A stretch of 64,000 nt of DNA from Acephala macrosclerotiorum. Taxonomy: Eukaryota; Ascomycota; Leotiomycetes; Helotiales; Mollisiaceae. The notes under the pieces were generated by a model. It saw only the letters and a program-made list of their open reading frames with translations. It made no database searches and was not told the DNA's origin. Location of the stretch: assembly GCA_014904845.1 (NCBI GenBank), contig MU119347.1, positions 1 to 64,000 of the forward strand. The letters run 5' to 3'. Every line of letters begins with the position of its first letter. Within the stretch, counting starts at the first letter, position 1. The translations under genes were made by a program, and so were the position numbers. Below are positions 33,798-44,553 of the stretch, in pieces.

Positions 33798-34844
33798 ATG
33801 ACCACCACCTACCCCTCTCCCAATACCTGGACAGTCCCAACCATAACCTCCTCCACCAACCTCGGCCCCCTAACCACACCCTTCTCCGCACCACCAGACT
33901 GCCTTCAAAATCTATACGATTTCCAAACAGCTGGCCTCATTCCCGGAGACTTATATACATACTACACACAAGGCTGCGCGATATCATCATGTTGTCCATC
34001 ACCGACTCCATACAAGGACGTATATGCTTGGTTGACGACATAATACAGTCCTGCTGTATGTCCGAGTTCATATCGCGCATGCGTGGGGCCGTCAAATCAA
34101 AACTCCCAACCCTCAGAGACAGTTGCGTATTGTTGTCCATCGTAAGCCACTTTTCTCCCCTCCCCCCTTCTAGCTATTCTCGCTCTTCACCGTTCCCATT
34201 TCACCTCTTCCCCCCTATCCCTCTTCCCTTCCCCCCTGTCCACCTAGACCAACGTCTCCCGCCACTAAGCTCACATTGTCTAGAGCTTACGGCTGCCCAA
34301 ACGCCTATTCCCTCAACGCCCCGTGGTGGGCCTGCCAATCCGGCCTCGCTTCCAAAACCACTGCCATAGTAATATGGATAACATACTCTCTCAAAACACA
34401 CTTTCTACTGAAGCCGTAACCTCTGTCGGCATGTATGACGTTGCTTATCCAGTGCAGATACGGTGGAAGGCGGAGGATCTGTCGCTTTTCACAACCGCAG
34501 CAGCAACAGGAACGACGACGAGTTCTAGTGTTGCGAAGACGACATCTGGGAGCGTAACGGAGAGTGACGGTACAAGTGGTACTACGACAAGTAGTCTGGC
34601 TGGAGTGACGGTTGCGCCGACCTCGACAGCGAATTCTGGAGGTGGTGGTGGGGGCCTGACTGTAGGGGATCAGATCGCGATCTCGATATCCTCAGCTTTG
34701 ATTGGTGTTGCTGGAGCTGTACTTGTAGCCTGGTTGACGACACGTTGGCGTGATAAAGAGAAGAGCGACGCGAAAAAAAAAGAAGGGAAAAGACAGTTTG
34801 TGAATACTGAAAGCATTGCGCATGGAAGTCGGAGCGACGTCTGA
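33798..34844 (+). pseudogene. Ser/Thr-rich single-pass surface protein, decayed
   Basis: Exon 1 runs from 33,798 with CLQNLYDFQTAG and Cys-rich GCAISSCCPSP. At 34,041-34,043 a TAA interrupts the frame, but the same frame goes on with YSPAVCPSSYRACVGP and CCPS up to a GTAAGC donor at 34,142. After the intron (acceptor at 34,282-34,283) the frame reads AYGCPNAYSLNAPWWACQSG. It then needs a one-base shift near 34,370 to reach TEAVTSVGMYDVAYPVQI, a Ser/Thr-rich stalk, the TM segment IAISISSALIGVAGAVLVAW and a basic cytosolic tail. The layout (Cys-rich ectodomain, stalk, one TM) is that of fungal surface or sensor-like proteins of unknown function. TAA is one C-to-T step from CAA. I infer a pseudogene. 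Confidence 0.65.
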
Positions 34845-35228
34845 GAGAGCGGCATGCTAAATAAGTAGAGCTACTGTAAATGATGACAATTTGTGGAAGA
34901 CGGATCTGGAAACGCAGGGGAGTTCTGGATGGAGAGGACTCGAGTCGGGAGAAAGAGATGGGTGGTTGTGAGAGGAATGGGAGCGAGATGCTGACTTCAA
35001 AATCTTGGAGGGAAATTGAGGAGAGTGTGATTGCGCGATGGTGGGGGTGTACATGGACACGATGAAGTGAGCTTCTCAAGTTAGCTGACAGTTGTTCTAT
35101 AGAAGCGGAAGTTCGTCCCACTGATCTCTCGAACTTGGGCATCTTCAATATGGTATCGATCCTGTCAGCAACTTTGAACGCAGCAGCTGACCGCAAGCTT
35201 ATCCCTTCCAATCTATCAGCAAAATCCC
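34845..35228. other. Short convergent intergenic region
   Basis: No gene seen. Lies between the 3' ends of the surface-protein remnant and the AIF-like gene. Confidence 0.5.
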
Positions 35229-36605
35229 TCACTTCACAGGCTCCCCCGTCGTCCCATTATAGCCCAACCTCAAATAATTCCAACAAATACTCCACCCCAA
35301 ATCACTCCCAAACATCGTCTGCATCTTATCCTCCCCCCAAGTAGTCCCCTCTTTCTCCCCATAAAGCACAGCTTGTTTCCCCACCGCTAATGCAATCATA
35401 GGCGGCACTTCCGGGAACTCTGCGAACTTTGGTTCCGTCCCAAACTTTGCTTTTAATAATTGTTGATACACGTTCGTGGCAGCGATGTGGCCCATTGCCA
35501 TAGCTGCTCCACATCGCTTTATTCCGGGCCAGTTTGCGATGTCGCCGACTGCGAAATGGGAGGTGTGGTTAGGGGTGGAGGGTTTGAAGTTTAAGGTGGC
35601 GTCGATGTTAACGTACCCTTGCTCGTTGAGGCTCTCCTTGGGCAAGAAACTGGTTGATGGAATACCATGAGAGATGGCGGAGATGACGTGTCCAGCCTTC
35701 AACGAAATTCCATCACTCAGCTTCAAATCGAAATGTGGGTTCTCGTCTTCTTTGTTGACAGGAATTATTTCGTTGACTCGATGACCGAGTATGAGGTCTA
35801 CTCCTCCCTCTCGGAGGACAGAAGCTGTGCGATCTTTGAACTCGTCGGGGAGGGGCTCGGATGAGAGGAGGCGGTCGCGGGAGTGGATTAGCTTGACATC
35901 GAGGGCGGGCTCGACGAGTTTGAGTTCTGCTGCCATTTCGATTCCGACGGCACCTAGGAATCGTCAGTCTTGCCCCAATCAAAAGCCAGAATGAAGTTAC
36001 CTCCACCAATCACAACAACACATTCCCTTGCACTTCTCGCAGCTCGGATGTGTGCTGTCGCTTCGGCTAGGTATTCCTTCCTCCTTAGCGATTGTGGGAC
36101 AGTTGGCCAGTCTCGTCGCAATCCTGTGCTGACGATGAGATAGTCGTAGGTTTCCTCTGTCGTCTCGCCAGAAAGTGTGTCTGTGATGACAGCAACTTTC
36201 CCCTCCGGGTCTACGCTCGTCGCTCGTGCTTGAACCCAGCTCACACCTGGCGCCTTGAGAGCTGGAAGGTCGTTGTACTTGACCCACGCCTTCTCTGAGA
36301 AATGCTCATCTGCTAGGGCAAGGGGAGAACCGATCAAGTGGTCTGCAATTTCATCGGTATGTGAGAGCCACGAGAAATGGGAGCTCACAGTATCCGTCCC
36401 TCTCATCAACTAACTTAATCTCAACAGGCAACTGTGGCCTCTCCTCCGTCCCCTCATCCGGAAAATGCAACGTAGCCCGGCTCCTTTTCCCATCACACAA
36501 GTCTCTCAAATTCAACGCAGCCGAGAGTCCACCATAGAAACCACCAATGACCAAGACTTTGGTAGGCGTTTCCTTGACGGCAAAATCTCCTTCGATGGAA
36601 CCCAT
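35229..36605 (-). CDS. AIF/FSP1-like FAD-dependent NAD(P)H oxidoreductase
   Basis: Three exons, 36,605-36,389, 36,342-36,001 and 35,953-35,229, with 46-nt and 47-nt introns, give 427 residues. The N-terminal FAD-binding block is KVLVIGGFYGGLSAALNL. YDYLIVSTG follows, and then a second dinucleotide site CVVVIGGGAVGIEMAAEL for NAD(P)H, created across intron 2. The C-terminal FAD contact is HFAVGDIANW. This is the pyridine nucleotide-disulphide oxidoreductase fold of apoptosis-inducing-factor-like proteins (AMID/FSP1 type), which reduce quinones with NAD(P)H. An upstream in-frame stretch with a hydrophobic run precedes the chosen ATG, but the start at 36,605 (MGSIEGDF) puts the Rossmann motif at the usual place. 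No damage seen. The stop is TGA. A GATA-site palindrome lies about 0.5 kb upstream. Confidence 0.9.
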
Positions 36606-38125
36606 TCTGAGTATTACGTGTAAGGAATCTGCGATTGTCGTGAGAGATGACGTTTTGAGGACGAGGAGAAGAAGAAATATGCGGGAGGAAAGAAGCAGGA
36701 TCCCACGGTGAAGAACGTGGGGCATGAATGGGAGATGCAAGCTATCTAAGCGTGCTGCGTGTTCGGAATGCTGGGATCTTGGGACGACGAAGAGAAGGCA
36801 CCAAACTCCAAATGCTCCATCAACCGGAAGATACTGTTATAGAAGCTTGTACTCCTGGTACCTGGAATCTTCCAACCCCATGTGTTTTTTCCCATGCTGG
36901 AGAACTCCATGAAGCACTTGCTATCAGTCACATCTCTGTCTGCAAGCGCTTGCTGTCGTTCACAAAGCGCGATCCAAAACTGCAGAGTACTGTGCACCAA
37001 ACTATCACTGGAGGCTATCTTCAGGTGGTGTGGAGCTTTCGACCCCCCTCAGGCCCCCGTCGTGCATGCACGTCCACGCCATCAGCGGATCTGATAACCT
37101 AATGTCTGTAATCTTATCAGATCATCTTCCGATAAGCGGAATATGGTTCAATAAGGTGAGGAACTGTGCTCCGCGTTGAACTTGTGGTGCTTGGCCCTGT
37201 GTTTGGCATGTGAGCTCGTCGAATTGCTCTGGGGAGCGGCTGTGCTTCGATCACATTGAGGTCATGAGCGCTACCTCGGAACAAAGATTCCCAGGATGAG
37301 GTTCAAGTGATGTGATTGAGCGAATTTAAAGAGATATATGACCCGACGAGAAATTGAAGGATATTTGTTGTTGGAGCATTTGACTCGATGTTCTTCGGCA
37401 GACAGAAGCCGATTCTGGCCACCATTAGCTGTAACCTTAAAGGGTCTAGCTCCAGTTCACGATCCATCTTGGCTTCGGTCTTACTTTTCGAGCAACACTC
37501 GACACTCACTGCGAATGAGTATATCTTCAACTCAAGTCGAGGGCCGTTTGACACGAGAGAGGTTTACAGCCTCCTTTAGCTGACTCTCCGTACACTCCCA
37601 TCCATCTACGAATACGAGCATCACTCACGTGCCCGTCCGTCCACACGTCCGCCAAGGAGCCATCACAAACTTATTATCTTGGACTCTACCTCGAATGCTT
37701 CGCCTCAAGTTCTTGGTTTCGTCTATTCGGCACCCGGTGAGCGCATGACGAAGCCTCCGGTAGCAATTGCCACCAGGATGTCTTCCAAGCAGCCGTCAGG
37801 AGGTTTGCCAATATTTTCGTATCCGATAATGAGGTCAAGTCGTCGCTCTTGCCGTCTCGGCGTCACTTGGGATTATGGCTGTGCTGTGTCGACTGCTTGG
37901 ATGTCAACAACGCCGTTGATCTGGGCAACTTGTTGTATTCTCTTCTTTCTTATCTCTCTTTTCATTCTCTTTGCTGTTCTTCTCGTTTGACTTCAGTCTT
38001 CACGGTCGTTACTCTAGTGCCGTTTTCTTGAGTCTATGTCTCGCAAATCTCCACGATCGAGTGTCGTCGCTCGTTGAGGATATTCCTAGGACCCAAACTT
38101 CGCAACTCTCCTGTCGATCCCAACG
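36606..38125. other. Divergent promoter region (AIF-like / GH76)
   Basis: 1.5 kb between two divergent intact genes. Apart from the GATA palindrome at 37,088-37,123, I see CT-rich stretches before the GH76 start (37,930-38,000). No gene supported. Confidence 0.5.
37088..37136. promoter_or_regulatory. GATA-factor site cluster with 10-bp inverted repeat
   Basis: GATCTGATAA (37,088-37,097) and TTATCAGATC (37,114-37,123) are perfect inverted copies with a 16-bp spacer, followed by a third site GATAAG at 37,131-37,136. Fungal GATA factors (AreA/NreB, SreA, WC type) bind HGATAR, often in pairs. The cluster is about 0.5 kb upstream of the AIF-like gene and 1 kb upstream of GH76. Which gene it controls cannot be told from the sequence. 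Confidence 0.5.
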
Positions 38126-39666
38126 ATGCGTCTTCCCTCGTTTGTCCAGACCAGCTTCTGCATACTTGCCAGTCAAGTGGCAAATGCCGCCATCGAACTG
38201 AACCTCGACGACGACGAATCCATAAAACAAGCAGCCAGTCGAGCAGCGTTCGACATGATGCAATACTACACCGGCAACGAAACAGGCGACGTACCCGGAA
38301 ATCTCCCAGATCCATACTACTGGTGGGAATGCGGAGCGATGTAAGCTCCCCCCACTCTTTTCTCTTTCTATCTAACAGTCAACAGGTTTGGCAGCCTAAT
38401 AAACTACTGGTACTACACCTCCGACACAACATACAACTCCCTCGTCACCCAAGGCATGCTCCACCAAGCCGGCATCTCCGCCAACTTCATGCCAACCAAC
38501 CAATCCAAAACCCTCGGCAACGACGACCAAGCATTCTGGGGCATGGCCGCCATGACCGCCGCTGAAACCGGGTTCCCCAACCCCCCTTCCCCATCCCCAG
38601 GCTGGCTCGCTCTCGCCCAAGCCGTCTTCAACACGCAGAAACCGCGATGGGATAACAGTTCTTGTGGTGGTGGGTTAAGATGGCAGATTTTCCCGTTTAA
38701 TGTTGGGTATAATTATAAGAATAGTATCAGTAATGGGTGTTATTTTAATTTGGCGGCGAGGTTGGCGTTGTATAGTGGGAATCAAAGTTATGCGGATGAG
38801 GCGGGGAAGGTTTGGGATTGGATGTGGAATGTTAATCTTATCAAACACGACACATACCACATCGTGGACGGAGCTCATAATACGGACAATTGCACGGATA
38901 TGGATAGGAATACCTGGACGTATAATAGTGGGGTGTTTCTGTTGGGAGCTGCTGCTATGTACAACTATGTGAGTCTGTCTCCGCTTGATTTGTGTTCTTT
39001 CCCCTCTCCAACTACCTACTCCACACTAAGTACTGACCCGGCGGCAGACAAACGGCAGCGACATCTGGCGCGAAAGAGTCGACCGACTAATCGAAGCCGG
39101 CAAGAAGTTCTTCATCAACGATATAATGTACGAAGGCTGCGAAGCCTCCGGAAAATGCAACGTCGACCAACGCTCCTTCAAAGCATACTACACCCGCTGG
39201 CTCGCCGCAACCGCAGAGCTCGTCCCTCATACACACGACAACATCATCACCGAATTCCGGGCAAGTGCAATGGCGGCGGTGAAGACCTGTACGGCAGGGA
39301 ATACGGGGACGGCGTGTGGGTTGAGGTGGACGGAGGGTTTTAATGATGGGAGTTTGGGGGTGGGGGAGCAGATGGCTGTTATGGAGATTGTACAGTCGAA
39401 TCTAGGTTTTTTGACATTCCCCGAAAGGTCCACGGAGACATGCTGATGCTCGAACAGTGGATAAGGCTCCTGGATGGAGGTCTGAGGTTAAAGGGACGGG
39501 GACGAGTCAGGGGGATGAGAACGCGGGGTTGACGTCGCCAGGGGCTAGTGAGAGGTTGGCAGGTGATGTTACGACGACGGCGGATAGGGTGGGAGCGGGG
39601 ATTTTGACGGCGTTGGTTTTGATTGGTGTTTTGGGCGTCAGTGCTGTGCTTTGTATTTCTGAATAA
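38126..39666 (+). CDS. GH76 endo-alpha-1,6-mannanase (DFG5/DCW1 type)
   Basis: Four exons, 38,126-38,340, 38,386-38,968, 39,048-39,405 and 39,458-39,666, join in frame into 454 residues. A signal peptide ([11 protein letters not shown]) leads into the GH76 barrel: [28 protein letters not shown], the catalytic [16 protein letters not shown] with the Asp-Asp pair, and [17 protein letters not shown]. The conserved Cys-rich end is [14 protein letters not shown] and KAYYTRWL. The last exon adds a Ser/Thr-rich linker and a hydrophobic tail ([18 protein letters not shown]), typical of GPI-anchored Dfg5/Dcw1 proteins. These attach GPI-mannoproteins to wall glucan. Skipping the last intron gives a false stop shortly after LGFLTF. 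No damage seen. The terminal stop is TAA. Confidence 0.92.
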
Positions 39667-41154
39667 GTTTAGTTTTTGGGGGCATATTTTGGAGTTTTGC
39701 GAGGAGTTGCAGTCCGCTTGTCAGTTTGGAATTGGGATAGCCTCAAGCAATCTAGGAACCAGAGGGTTAACAGAAGATTTTTGACTTCACAACAAAAGAC
39801 AAAAAACTCTAGCTGCCTAGATTGGGCGTTGAGAGATGTATCTGCGATATTTGGGCGAGAGGCGACGAGAGTGCTGCAGCGAACGAAAAAGAGGAGTACA
39901 TGGAAGTGGGGAAAAACTTGTTTCTCTCGTGCTTTCCTTGACATAGAACACTAACAGATGGCAATTTCAATATTTCCTTACGCCTTAACTCATCTAAGAA
40001 TGTGATGAACAGATGTATACAGGGAGATAGATGTTCAATGGCCTTCGATATCCTCCACCACCACCTTCAATTTGGTGTTGGCGCCCTCGCTTAACCCCAC
40101 CACTAGTGTCCACCGCCAGAAAAATGCCGAAAAAAAAATAGAGGCTAGACTCCAGATCCTCAAGATGAACCTCAGAAGAGGATCTTGGATAGAACTGCAT
40201 GATGCCAAAAATACAAAAAGATATTTGACCAGACTGAGGCTCGCTATTGATGATTAGTTTTTGTAGATATCGATGTACGTTGGCTATACTCACAACTCAG
40301 GACCTTGTCCGTACTAGGAATGTTAAGGACACGTGATAACCAACTCTATGTTATGTTAGAGGTGATTCAGATGGTATTCGTGAAGTGATTACTTACACAC
40401 CATCCGGCCGATTGGATGAGTTGTGCTTCAAAATTGCTTATTAAATTCTATACAGCTTGCAATGATGGGCCCGGGAAAGCTAGTTAGTGGCCCCACTTTA
40501 GCGGGGTAGTAGTATCACGTGTCACTGCACGAGGTTTTCTCCTAGCAACCAAGCTCTCTCCTGCTCTACTTCTTTAAACATACTTTCTATCACAAAAGTT
40601 GGCGCCCTCTGTCATACTTCTCTTCCCGCTGCATTTCTATGGCGTTCGGAGGCAAAAACAATGAACCTCATTCCATGGCCGAACCCCGAATAACTACCGA
40701 CCCGCATTTGCTTGCTTTTTCCTCACGCTTCAACCAACGTCAAATCAAGCGCCTCGCAGCGGCTGACACTGTTTCGCAATACCTGCTTCGCATATGCTAT
40801 CTAAGCTAACCGATCTCCGCCATGACTCGGATCTCTTGGCATTCCTTCTCGCAACGTCCTCCCTCCATTGAGCCCCTTGTCGAAGTTCAACCTTTCTGGC
40901 ACACACTTCCCGCTTTCTCGTCTTGGTTCTTCTCATTACAATTCATACACAAGTTTCCATTCCCTTCTCTTCATCTTGTTGAAAGACTTGATCCTACAGA
41001 TTTTGCCGCCACGTCGACTACCCTGCGCACTGCTACAAGAATCTGGTAACAAATTGTCTTTGATCCAACAATACAGAGTTGAGGATATCCATGAAGCAAT
41101 GCACATTCGAGATAGCAGTATCCTGTCCCATTGCATTCGAATCCCATGATGGGT
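39667..41154. other. Intergenic, no gene supported
   Basis: Contains several short open frames without family features; the longest (minus, 40,293-39,994; plus, 40,868-41,149) look random. A CACGTG box lies near 40,517 beside a GC-rich block (ccccactttagcgggg). Probably intergenic DNA or relics. Confidence 0.4.
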
Positions 41155-41658
41155 TCAACCAAATAGTCTCGTCACTCTCGTATATTTCGATTTGAAATGT
41201 CCACTGCTTAAATCAGCACAGTCTTGCTTCCCAGATGCGATACATACAGCGGATCTAGAAGTTTGAGTCCCGGATGAGTTGTTGATGACCATATAGTTTC
41301 CGTCTGGGTCTCCCGAAACCTCTTCAGGAATCAGAGCTTGCTTTCTAAGGATTTGAATCTCCCGCAGCACGTCTGACACGATATTTCCTCTCCCAACAGC
41401 GACTTTTCGATGAGACATCATTCCTGCGTTGGTTCTTCCATAGCCCCAAGCGAAATACACATCGTCGCCATCGTTGTGTCGACGTGCGAGCAGCGTCCAA
41501 GCAAGGAGAAGCAAGTCGCTCATGTCAACTGCCTGCTTCGAGTCATTGTCGTCCATGACTGGAAGTTTGAATGGCAGAGGTTTCTGAAGAGCTCGGTTGT
41601 TAACTGATTGTTTGGTCTGGGCTTGTTGGATCTCATAAGTTTCCGGGGTCTCTGTCAT
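41155..41658 (-). CDS. Hypothetical protein, 167 residues
   Basis: An uninterrupted frame starting MTETPETYEIQQAQTKQSV. Its middle, DLLLLAWTLLARRHNDGDD followed by VYFAWGYGRTN, has a helix-then-strand rhythm faintly like the N-terminal accessory part of fungal NRPS-like proteins, but I cannot assign it. The end (SGTQTSRSAVCIASGKQD) is Ser-rich. No intron needed. It stands alone between intergenic stretches, upstream of the dead GH28 gene's 3' side. It may be a gene fragment. Confidence 0.4.
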   Translation of the reverse strand: MTETPETYEIQQAQTKQSVNNRALQKPLPFKLPVMDDNDSKQAVDMSDLLLLAWTLLARRHNDGDDVYFAWGYGRTNAGMMSHRKVAVGRGNIVSDVLREIQILRKQALIPEEVSGDPDGNYMVINNSSGTQTSRSAVCIASGKQDCADLSSGHFKSKYTRVTRLFG

Positions 41659-42443
41659 ATCGTTCTTGCGAAGTCGAAGTTGATCACTCTTTCCCTGCGT
41701 CCTTGTCTTGATTTTTTATCCTTGACGACATCTACTTAAGTCCTCTGATCAGTGGGTAGCCGAATCTGTCACTTCGAACTCCTATCCAGTCAGCTGCGTT
41801 CCTCTGAGCCGTAGAAGAAATTCGCGACGGGACGAAGCCATCAGCATGGCCGCGCTTAAAATTCATGGCTCTGTCCAGGGCCAGTTGGTAATTTTCCAAG
41901 TCTGGAGAACTTCACATGAAAAAAAAAAGGAAAGGTCATATTGACCTTCTTGAGTTAGGAAAAGCCCACATGATCATGCAGTGCGTGGCGGGAGTCTAGC
42001 TCCGCCACCATTTTCCTGGGGAAGCATCTTATAGGGTGTCTGGATGTTTTTCGGAAGTTTTGGGCGCATCTGATAATTTTGGGATTAGGCCCATGCAAGT
42101 CTAGGTGCCTGACAAACGCACTCCCTCCCGATATTGCACACAAAATACCGCGATTACCGCTTCCGTCGACATTGAAAAGAAGCATACTGCGTCCAGTGAA
42201 GCCTTTGCTCCTTCCTTCCTCCTGGTACCTCCGCGTCGCACGCTATTACGAAAGTGGGGTATCAAGGCACTTTTCGGCTAAAAACCTTGGACTTTCTTCT
42301 CAAGTCTTTTCTCTAGATTTGACTCAAGTTTGCTCCCACTCACTCGTACGTTCGAGCCTGCCGTGAAGCAACAAATCAACGCCCTCGAAATACTTTTTCC
42401 ATTTGTTCGTTTGCGACATGCTTAACTAGCACTCGTACACTTT
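41659..42443. other. Intergenic, no gene seen
   Basis: No frame with recognisable protein features. A 10-nt A run occurs at 41,919-41,928. Confidence 0.45.
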
Positions 42444-43821
42444 TCAATTATGGTTAAGCTGCTGTGGCTGATTCCCAGGACAAACTCCAGTACACGCTAA
42501 CCCCGAGGTTTTCTGATTCGCAATATTCGAACACAGATACTCCGCCGCCGCACCACTCTTCTGCTTAATATCAATATTCTCAAACGACAAGTTCTGACAA
42601 GGAGCATTGCCACTACAATGAATTCCCGCATCAACATTATACCTCGCCATCCCTGAGATATTCTCCCACCTCACATCCGAGATCTGCAGCCTCGAGGCAT
42701 CACAGTTCGAGTACGAATATATACAGGGAGAGATGTAGATGGGCTGGTTGACGTCTGTGAGCTTGATGTTTTTGAATGTTACGTTTTTGATGTGGCCGGG
42801 CGTTGCGGGGTGAGTCTTGATCCAGGCAGCGTTGGAGCTGTGGATGAGGGTTATGTTGTCGAAGACGACGTCGTCGACGTATTCTGCGATTCCAGCATCT
42901 TTTCCGATGCTGCCGATACACACCCCTCCGGATTCGCGGCAGACGACATTGCTCACATGGACGTTGCTGCTGTTGGCTTTGATTGAGATTCAATCCTACG
43001 AGCGACCTTGTCAGCAACGAGTCCTGCAAGTGGCGAGGTAATGTAAGATTACGAGAAGTCTAGACTTGGTACACTCACATCTCCATAGGTCACCGTCCAA
43101 TTCGAGATCACGATGTCCTTCGAGTTCCAGGTGTCCGTGCCATCAGTATTCACTGTCTTGTACTGTAAATTAGGCGTTGCATTCATATCTAAGTTCGTCA
43201 TCGTGATGTTCTGGGAATGCGCGATGAAAGTGTGCTTGCTATTTATATCAACACCACTTTCTCCTTCTCCGCACACCTCCTGCTCAAAGAAGAAATTACA
43301 ACCACTCACCAAAACTGCACGTGCCGCCACGTAATTCCATCCACCACCGCATTCCTCGCATTCCAAAGCGTCAACGAAATAGGCCGTCAATTCTAATTCC
43401 CCTGATTCATATTCTGATCATACCACTTCTGCCCATTTCCATCAAACACCACTCCCTCCCCTCCCCTTATACTGAAACCCCTCCCTCCAATTCTCTACGC
43501 CGTGCTTTTCCCTGCATAGACTACTGAAATGCTGTGAGAGAGCCAGTATTGGATATCGGTGGACCAGATCTAGGTTCCGCGGAGGGAGACGGTGCAGTTT
43601 GTTAAGGTGATATCCATTATTTGATTGATGTGGTAGATGCCGTCCGAGAAGGAGATCGAGCCGTCGATGCCGCAGGATTTGAAGGCGGAGAGGATCTGGG
43701 GGGTGTCGTCTTCGCTGGAAGTGAGCGGAGTGACGGTGCAAGAGGTGCCGATTTGTGTTACTGCTACTTGAGCTTTGCTCACGAGGAGTACCAATGGTGC
43801 CAGCAAGGAGAGGAGCATCAT
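42444..43821 (-). pseudogene. GH28 exo-polygalacturonase with five in-frame stops
   Basis: From the ATG at 43,821 there is a signal peptide (MMLLSLLAPLVLLVSKAQ), then ILSAFKSCGIDGSISFSDG, DIQYWLSHSISVVYAG, NGQKWYDQN and RPISLTLWNARNAVVDGI. After an intron come HTFIAHSQNITMTN and the NTDG motif (KTVNTDGTDTW). A second intron precedes the catalytic GDD region, then VVCRESGGVCIGSIGK and SNAAWIKTHP. This is a full-length pectin-cutting GH28 enzyme. The frame is broken by TAG at 43,572-43,570, 43,497-43,495 and 43,395-43,393, TGA at 43,389-43,387, and TGA at 42,992-42,990 right after GDD. TGG-to-TAG, CAG-to-TAG and CGA-to-TGA (single C-to-T or G-to-A changes) fit three or four of them; the last more likely arose by a transversion of a Cys codon. 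Introns remain spliceable, so decay is recent. Confidence 0.85.
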
Positions 43822-44343
43822 TGTGGCGTGGTTCACCTTTTCACTTCACGATCTGGAGGATCTTGGGGGAAACATGTTGCTTGGCGGCGCGCGAAGGTTT
43901 CTAGAGTTTTGAAGTTCTTGAGATGTTTTGTATAGGCTCGGGTTTGAGGGGGACAACTGCCGGGTTTAGGCAAGGGAAGGAGCCAAGATTATCCGCACAT
44001 GAATTCGATATTGAAACGCGGGATGCATCTCGAGTACGGCAATCTCTTCGCGAAACCGTTTTCAGATCGGAACAACTGCTGACGCCTCATTAACAGACTG
44101 CCCGCAGAGTCCAACGACGACGTCGCTGTCACATGACACGTGAGGTGTTCGTCACGATCATGACATCTGAGTACTCCAGTCATGTCGGTGTGATGACTAA
44201 ATTCCACTGCATAATGTAAGGTTCTGCTGATCGTATCTTTCTCCCCAAGTATGCTCTACTGGTCTGCACCCAGAGCGTCTGTTCACCAAGGAGATTCCGA
44301 GAACGATCTGCATCTAGAAGTGTCCCTGCTTCTCGAGAGTCTT
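43822..44343. other. GH28 upstream region, no other gene seen
   Basis: Would contain the promoter of the dead pectinase. A CACGTG box occurs near 44,148. Nothing else supported. Confidence 0.4.
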
Positions 44344-44553
44344 CTACACCTCGTCTAAGTCCTTGATGTAGTCAACAGCATCCTTAGAAATTATTTCCAC
44401 ATCCTTCAGGGCATCCATTGCTTCCCAGCAGTTGGCAGATCTCTCCTTCAGTCGGCTATCGAGCAATTTGAATACGGCCTGTGCCTTCTTCCTACCAGTT
44501 CCGACCTCGTTGTCCTTGGTCTTCGAGGCGACATAGACAGCGGCGAGGGTCAA
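44344..44553 (-). CDS. Small hypothetical protein or last exon
   Basis: A 69-codon frame ending SKDAVDYIKDLDEV, whose start runs on upstream as FDIVILTLAAVYVASK. It could be the last exon of a small gene, because an upstream block (about 44,730-44,640, AQVSLANEIEDEIVSD) looks coding and a short intron with branch tctaag could join them, but the phases do not match cleanly. Helical, charged, no known domain. Low support. Confidence 0.3.
   Translation of the reverse strand: MTLAAVYVASKTKDNEVGTGRKKAQAVFKLLDSRLKERSANCWEAMDALKDVEIISKDAVDYIKDLDEV

Noticed and set aside
38675..38972. Antisense and shifted frames over GH76 (Ile/Arg-rich)
   Set aside because: Shadow frames of a well-supported enzyme gene.
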